DNA of 64,000 nucleotides, taken from contig CM039509.1 in NCBI GenBank assembly GCA_022432975.1, positions 42,628,209 through 42,692,208 of the forward strand. The letters are read 5' to 3'. How positions within the stretch are numbered: the stretch's first letter is position 1; every line of letters begins with the position of its first letter. This stretch comes from Begonia masoniana. Lineage: Eukaryota > Streptophyta > Magnoliopsida > Cucurbitales > Begoniaceae. Positions 58,715 through 64,000 of the stretch are shown here, one piece after another. The translations under genes and the position numbers were made by a program. Under the pieces are notes generated by a model. It was not told the origin of the DNA and ran no database searches. It saw only the letters and a list, made by a program, of their open reading frames with translations.

Positions 58715-61700
58715 TTGCTGTTAATCATTTTTATTGCTGATTGTTATGTACTTTTCAATCACGTAATAATGGCGAACCGAAATCAAATTTCACGACATGA
58801 GTCGGTTTTTATTGTGAAGTGCTCATTTGTTTTGGTTTTGGCAGGTTGTTCTCGTACGAAAGGACGTTTGGAAAGGAAGACAGTGAAGAAGGACATCAAG
58901 CAGCCATCGATCTTTTCTTCTTCTACTTCACGGAGCTCCAATTCTTCATCATCGTCTTCTACAGACGGCCAAACCATTGATTCTACTCAGACGATATACC
59001 CCGAAGAAAGAAGCGATACTGATGCGACAGGAAATAGAACGACATTTTCTACTTTATTCAGTAGACAACCATCCAAGAGTTGGATGGCATTTGAAAGCGA
59101 AAACACTATCGCTTCAATGGCGGACTACAAAGAGCCTGTATCTTCATTGAATAATCTAACAGAAGCGAGAATTGAAACTACAGAATTAGGATTAGAAATG
59201 AAGCCAGAAGCAGGAGAGGGAAGCGTCGGAGCCATAATACGAAACACGAAGAGAGAGCGGGAGGACGGAAATCGAAGCGAAAATGCAGAAGAGGGATCAG
59301 AATCGACTGAGAAATCACCGGGGGAGACGTCCCCTGCGTTTTCGCATGGGTTGAAAGACGCTTTGGCTGGGCTTCAACAAGCATTTGTTGTTTCCGACGC
59401 TACCAAACCAGACTGTCCTATTGTTTGCGCTAGTACTGGGTTTTTAACCATGACTGGCTACTCTTCAGAGGAAGTCATTGGAAGGAACTGGTAAGAGCTC
59501 AAAACACCCATTTATGTTCCTCTTTTCTTGACGAAACAGAAATTTGATGGGAAGAAAAATCGAGACAACAGGACAACGTAATGGCTATTAAAGAGGGTGA
59601 GTGATACGAGAGGGAGTTTACTTTTTTGAAATGATTAGGCTGAAAGCACTGTTCTTCCAAAACGAAAATGACATTGGATTTCGCTGTTCTTCTGAAAATT
59701 ATATTTGTCCCGCCTAAAATGACAAACTTCTGCTTCTAAATTCAATCACAACATCCATCTTTCTATGGTTCTGTAGCCATATTTAGCTTTCAAAGGAGGA
59801 GAAGAGCAGGAGTGAGCGCTAGAAATTTTCTGAGCTGATAAAAATGAGTTCTTCTTTTTCTTTCCGTTGGGTTCGAGATATTGGATGTTTTGCTGACATT
59901 TACTTTGCGTGGCAGTCGATTTCTGCAGGGCCCAGAGACAGACAAGAATGAAGTGGACAAAATCAGAGACGCCATTAAAAATGAAAAGAGCTACTGTGGA
60001 AGGCTCTTGAACTACAGGAAAAATGGCTCTTCTTTCTGGAACCTTCTCACCATCTCCCCCATCAGAGATGATCTTTGCAAAGTCATCTTATTTATTGGGT
60101 CTGTCCCCAGAGCCTCTGTGTGACTGTGTTTCTGCAACTCGTTATTTTTTGTTACTCGAAAAAATGGGCATCCTGCATCACCAATTCCTTTTCACGTAGC
60201 ATTTTTAAACCACTGTTAGCCGACATTTTTTGTGATACTTAATGAGCAGATGAACTGTTCTAATTAACTAAAGTTCTTATTTTGTTTTGGCAACTGTTTT
60301 TCAATGGTTTTAGTTTGCGCTTTTCTTTTGCAGAATGCAGGTTGAGGTGAAAAAATTCGATGTGAAGGACAAGCCATTGCATCCAAATGAGTTGTCAAAG
60401 TCTCCAATTAGTCAGGGTAGTAAGCTCGTTTTCCTAACTTGGTGTCAGAATCGACTCCTTCATTTTTTTTTTAAGTTCTAATTTTTTCTTTTCCATGCTT
60501 TAGCTTCTCAAAAGGAGAGTGTTTTGGGCTCAATTACAGAGGTTGTTCAGACTGAGCTTGCCTTTGTTTTGCCCGAGTCTGCTGAGGCTGACAATTTTAA
60601 TAAGGACCATGGAGATGACTTTCCTCGGTCGAGGTCCTACGCTGATAGAGGCAAGATATCTAGATTATCACATAGCATTTCCTTTAAGGGGTTAGTTTTT
60701 GTTCTTAATTTAAACATTTTGACAAGCAAAATTGTTTTCTGAGCCATAGCTGTTTCATTTATTAGCTTTTCTAATGCAAGACTACTGAAATTCTTCTTTA
60801 ATCACATTCTCTTCCAGGTATAGAGAAAGGTCCATGTCTCTTAGCCTTCGAGGGAAATATAATCAACTCCCTGAAATCGAACGACATGTTTTGACGACCA
60901 CGAATGTTCAACGTACCGAAAGTTTGGATTATTCTGAAAGAGAACCAGAAAGAAGGCAAGGAATTGATTTAGCAACCGCATTAGAGCGGTTTGAAAAGAA
61001 TTTTGTGATTACAGATCCCAGACTTCCTGATAATCCGATTGTAAGATTAGAGTATAGATGTTCTTTCTTGAAGTATTTTTCACTATCAACATGTTAAAGT
61101 GACTTTGATTTGTCCTTAAATTGCAGATATTTGCATCTGATAGCTTTCTTAGATTGACAGAATATTCGCGCAAAGAAATTTTGGGAAGAAACTGTCGGTA
61201 GGAATTGATTAAATATCTATCTTCATTTTGCTGACTTCTTTTTCTATGCATTCTGGACTAGAAGCTCATGTTTGAAAGAGTTGAAAATGTAAAATAGAAG
61301 TGATTCTCTACTTCTACTAGTATCAAATGCAGTTTGATATGTCAACATTTGAATTCTCACTTGTAACTTTTGTGAAACCATCTTAAATATTCATGTTATG
61401 GAGTCAGCTGAGATTTGAAAATATGGTACATCAAGTTATTTTTCTTCTCCTGTTACTTAAAATTGCTTCATCTAATCTACTATACAGATTTCTTCAAGGA
61501 GTTGAAACAGATCGAGCAACTGTCTCAAAGATAAGCGATGCTATCAGAGAACAGAAAGAAATTACTGTTCAATTGTTAAACTATACAAAGAGTGGTAATG
61601 CAATTTGATGGTATATTGATTAGACATGTATATTATAAGAATCAGATTTATATTTAAAACTAGATAATGTTCTCTAGAATTTGCTTGCAACTATGAATCA

Positions 61701-64000
61701 ATGCTCAAATGTGAATTTGGGACTTTTCATTTATTTTATTGCCTTGTTGAACATCCTCATTATGTTATGATTTGTAGGTAAAAAGTTTTGGAATTTATTC
61801 CACTTGCAACCAATGCGCCATCAAAAGGTAATTTTGATCATCTTTGAATAAAAATTTAATTCTGTTCAGAGTCATTATTAGAAGCCAATATTTACCTCTT
61901 GGATTATTTTCTTGTATAGGGCGATCTCCAATACTTTATTGGTGTCCAACTTGATGTCAGCGGTTATGTAAATCCTTCGACGAAACTGCTGTCAGACAAA
62001 ACAGAGCAGGAAAGTGTTTTTTTGGTAAGACTCTTTCTTTAATGTTCTTGAATCTGTCAGTGTAGTTTTTGTCTCACCAGTCTTCATTCTTAATGTATAT
62101 TAGTGGCACTTACACTAACTGTCAACCCTCATTTTAGTTCCTTTTGCATTGGAGATATTTCATTTATGGCTCCACACAAACTAATGTAGAAATTTTCACA
62201 CCCTCACTATTCTTCTCTTTTTCCTCCCCTCTAACCCTCATAATTTCCACTTTTCATTGTTACCCACCACCCACCACAAAAAAAATACTTACAACTGTTA
62301 AATTCAAATTACAAACTCAAATAAAATCAACCAATGTCATGTGAGCATTGATGGCAGACAGTTGCGAAGATCAATGTCGGGCGTGTGTCTCAGCACTGCG
62401 GCACTGGATCCGTCTACCTATGAATCTCTTCTCATTATTCCTCCTTGCATACCACCATTTGATTGGTGGTTTAATGCATAAGAAATGCGAGTGACAAAAA
62501 TTTTTATTCATAATTTCATATATGAGATCTTTAAGCTAGTTCTTTAATTACAAGCGTAATTATTGTGTTTAAAACTTTTCCTAATTCAAAGTTAGTTCTT
62601 TGCAAGTTTTATTTTACTAACTTCTAGTTCAGCAGACATTTTGATCTTTTATTGTCATCTGGTATTTTTATGTTCATTTCTCAGGTCAAAAGTACCGCAG
62701 AAAAAGTGGACGAGGCTGTCAGAAAACTTCCTAATGCTCACTTGGTAAAGATCTCCATTTAATTCTCTATTTTCGTGGATAATTTGCTAAGGCCATCATA
62801 AAATTGAAATGCCATTTCGAATTTTTTTTTGGGTCTTTCTCAATTTCTTAAATGATCATGTTGTCTGTATTCGATTTGAAAATAATTTTGTTATGCTCAG
62901 CCCCTTTCACCATTAGAGTAAATTTCTTACCTGTTTAGAGTGCATTTAAAATATGGGTTGAAACTCTCATGAACTTTTAGTGAATCATGGTGAATCCTTT
63001 GATATAAAAGTAGATGATAGCTAATGCACTGTTTCTTCCATAACCCTGATTCAGAGGCTGGAGGAATTGATGTTAATTTATTCTCAGCCAGTCTTCCCAA
63101 GGCCTCACAAGAAGGACACTCCTTCTTGGGTGGAAATACAAAAGGTACCTTTATCTGATTATCCATTATCATGCAATGAGATAAAGATGGTCACATATTG
63201 AAATATAACAGCTCGACCGATCTATGCTGCGAAAAATGCAGCATCACTGTGCATCCTCCTATGAACAACAACAATGATTTTAAGCTTTTGAGCGATCTTT
63301 ACTCTCTTTCACTTCAATAATACTGTAGAGATATTCAATCATTTTACACCATGTTAAGCTTGTGCTCCATATCATAGTTGTTTTCTTCTGCTCTTTAGTT
63401 ACATAGATTTACGTAAAAATAGAAGACTTTTAAGCGTTACTGGTATTCTTTCCCTGAAAATTTACTGATTGATGTGGTTTCTTAATGCAAATTCATTACA
63501 AATAGGCTGAACATGTCTTACATCTATTTGCATTCCTGACAGCATTTTTGTGTTGTTTTTTCTTTCTTTTCTTTCATGTCGGTTCAGATTACAGCACGCG
63601 GTGAGAAAATTGGGCTTCACCATTTTAAGCCAATTAAACCATTAGGATATGGAGACGCTGGAAGGTAGTGATTGACTTACTTCTTGTAATGGAACAAATT
63701 AGTTTTCTTTTTCCAGTCCTTTTTTTGTTTTCAATTTTTTCTTAAATTTCACTATTTGGTCTTTGGTTTGATCCCAGTTCCTTGTCTGTATGGGGACATT
63801 ATTTAATTAAACCTGTTGCAAAATACTCAATTAAGATTCTCATGATTTACAATGTTGCAATTAATATCTTGGTTACAATTGCTGTATTTCCAGGTTAAGC
63901 ATTAGAATTCAAGTTTGTTGACTAATCTAGGTGGTATTTGCTGCAGTGTACATCTGGTGGAATTGGAAGACACGCGCAAACTTTATGCAGTGAAAGCAAT
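58715..64000 (+). CDS. PHOT2: Phototropin-2-like blue-light receptor kinase, 5' part (13 exons visible)
   Basis: Plasma-membrane serine/threonine kinase controlled by two FMN-binding LOV domains, acting in phototropism, chloroplast movement and stomatal opening. Exons: to 59490, 59916-60098, 60334-60416, 60504-60690, 60818-61040, 61127-61197, 61488-61594, 61778-61827, 61920-62024, 62685-62744, 63055-63144, 63588-63664 and 63947 onward. All junctions are GT-AG and phases agree throughout. A Ser-rich N-terminus with SWMAF precedes LOV1 ([39 protein letters not shown]), then a hinge (SITEVVQTE), LOV2 ([55 protein letters not shown]) and the kinase start [20 protein letters not shown] with the Gly-rich loop and VKA lysine. 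The hinge and [12 protein letters not shown] favour PHOT2 over PHOT1. No stop or frameshift is seen. The start is uncertain: 58715 and 58769 are in-frame ATGs, but TTTTGGTTTTGGCAG before 58844 looks like an acceptor, so an upstream exon is possible. The gene runs off the window. Confidence 0.88.

Noticed and set aside
58347..58715. Minus-strand 122-codon frame upstream of the phototropin gene
   Set aside because: No recognisable motif and it covers the likely 5' untranslated region of the phototropin gene.

Overview
This window is plant nuclear DNA, almost certainly from a eudicot with a transposon-rich genome; I cannot name the species. The host part is small. It consists of the 5' half of an intron-rich blue-light receptor kinase gene of the phototropin-2 type at the right edge (about 58.7-64.0 kb, plus strand) and the broken C-terminal part of a bHLH transcription factor gene on the minus strand, whose pieces lie at 10464-10538, 14331-14664 and 31397-31437. 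Nearly everything else is transposable elements nested inside one another, and most insertions can be dated relative to each other from 5-bp target-site duplications (TSDs).

Layout. 1-1080: a Cassandra-type TRIM (5S rRNA-derived LTRs, three LTRs in a row) sitting in the RNase H region of a decayed minus-strand Sirevirus-like Copia element (Copia-A, 1081 to about 7467). The 5' LTR of Copia-A is itself interrupted by a 452-bp foldback element with a tRNA-like centre (5828-6279). 7468-8795: the 3' end and LTR of a Ty3/gypsy element. 8796-10463: non-coding. 10464-31437: the bHLH pseudogene, split by Copia-C (10539-14330, plus) and by Copia-B (14665-31391, minus). Copia-B in turn holds two solo LTRs (15533-18999 and 20845-23099) and a complete Cassandra (25840-26655). 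31620-34604: the 5' end of a Ty3/gypsy element (gag start, primer-binding site, LTR).

34605 to about 57890: a Mutator-like element (MULE) with terminal inverted repeats of several hundred bp, a minus-strand MURA-type transposase pseudogene and a plus-strand second gene encoding a plant-transposon-associated protein (the domain I know as Pfam Transposase_32, PF20167). The second gene is interrupted by a solo LTR (35174-41903), which contains another solo LTR (37923-41895), which contains a four-LTR Cassandra array (38800-40419). The transposase gene is interrupted by a young, nearly complete 12-kb Sirevirus-like Copia element (Copia-D, 45332-57300, TSD CAAAC).

Most unusual points: (i) the same Transposase_32-like extra gene occurs in two different Copia elements and in the MULE; (ii) a dispersed 19-bp motif, TGACAY-N5-RTGACACC, recurs across the LTRs, gag, pol and extra ORF of Copia-B in different reading frames; (iii) LTR-internal satellites, including 22 uninterrupted 45-bp units in one LTR of Copia-D but a mixed 46-bp array in its partner, and a 71-bp array carrying 23 TGACGTCA bZIP-type sites; (iv) a 5-bp-TSD, TG...CA foldback element with tRNA-like A and B boxes; (v) a shared GT-AG intron-like module in four gypsy LTRs.
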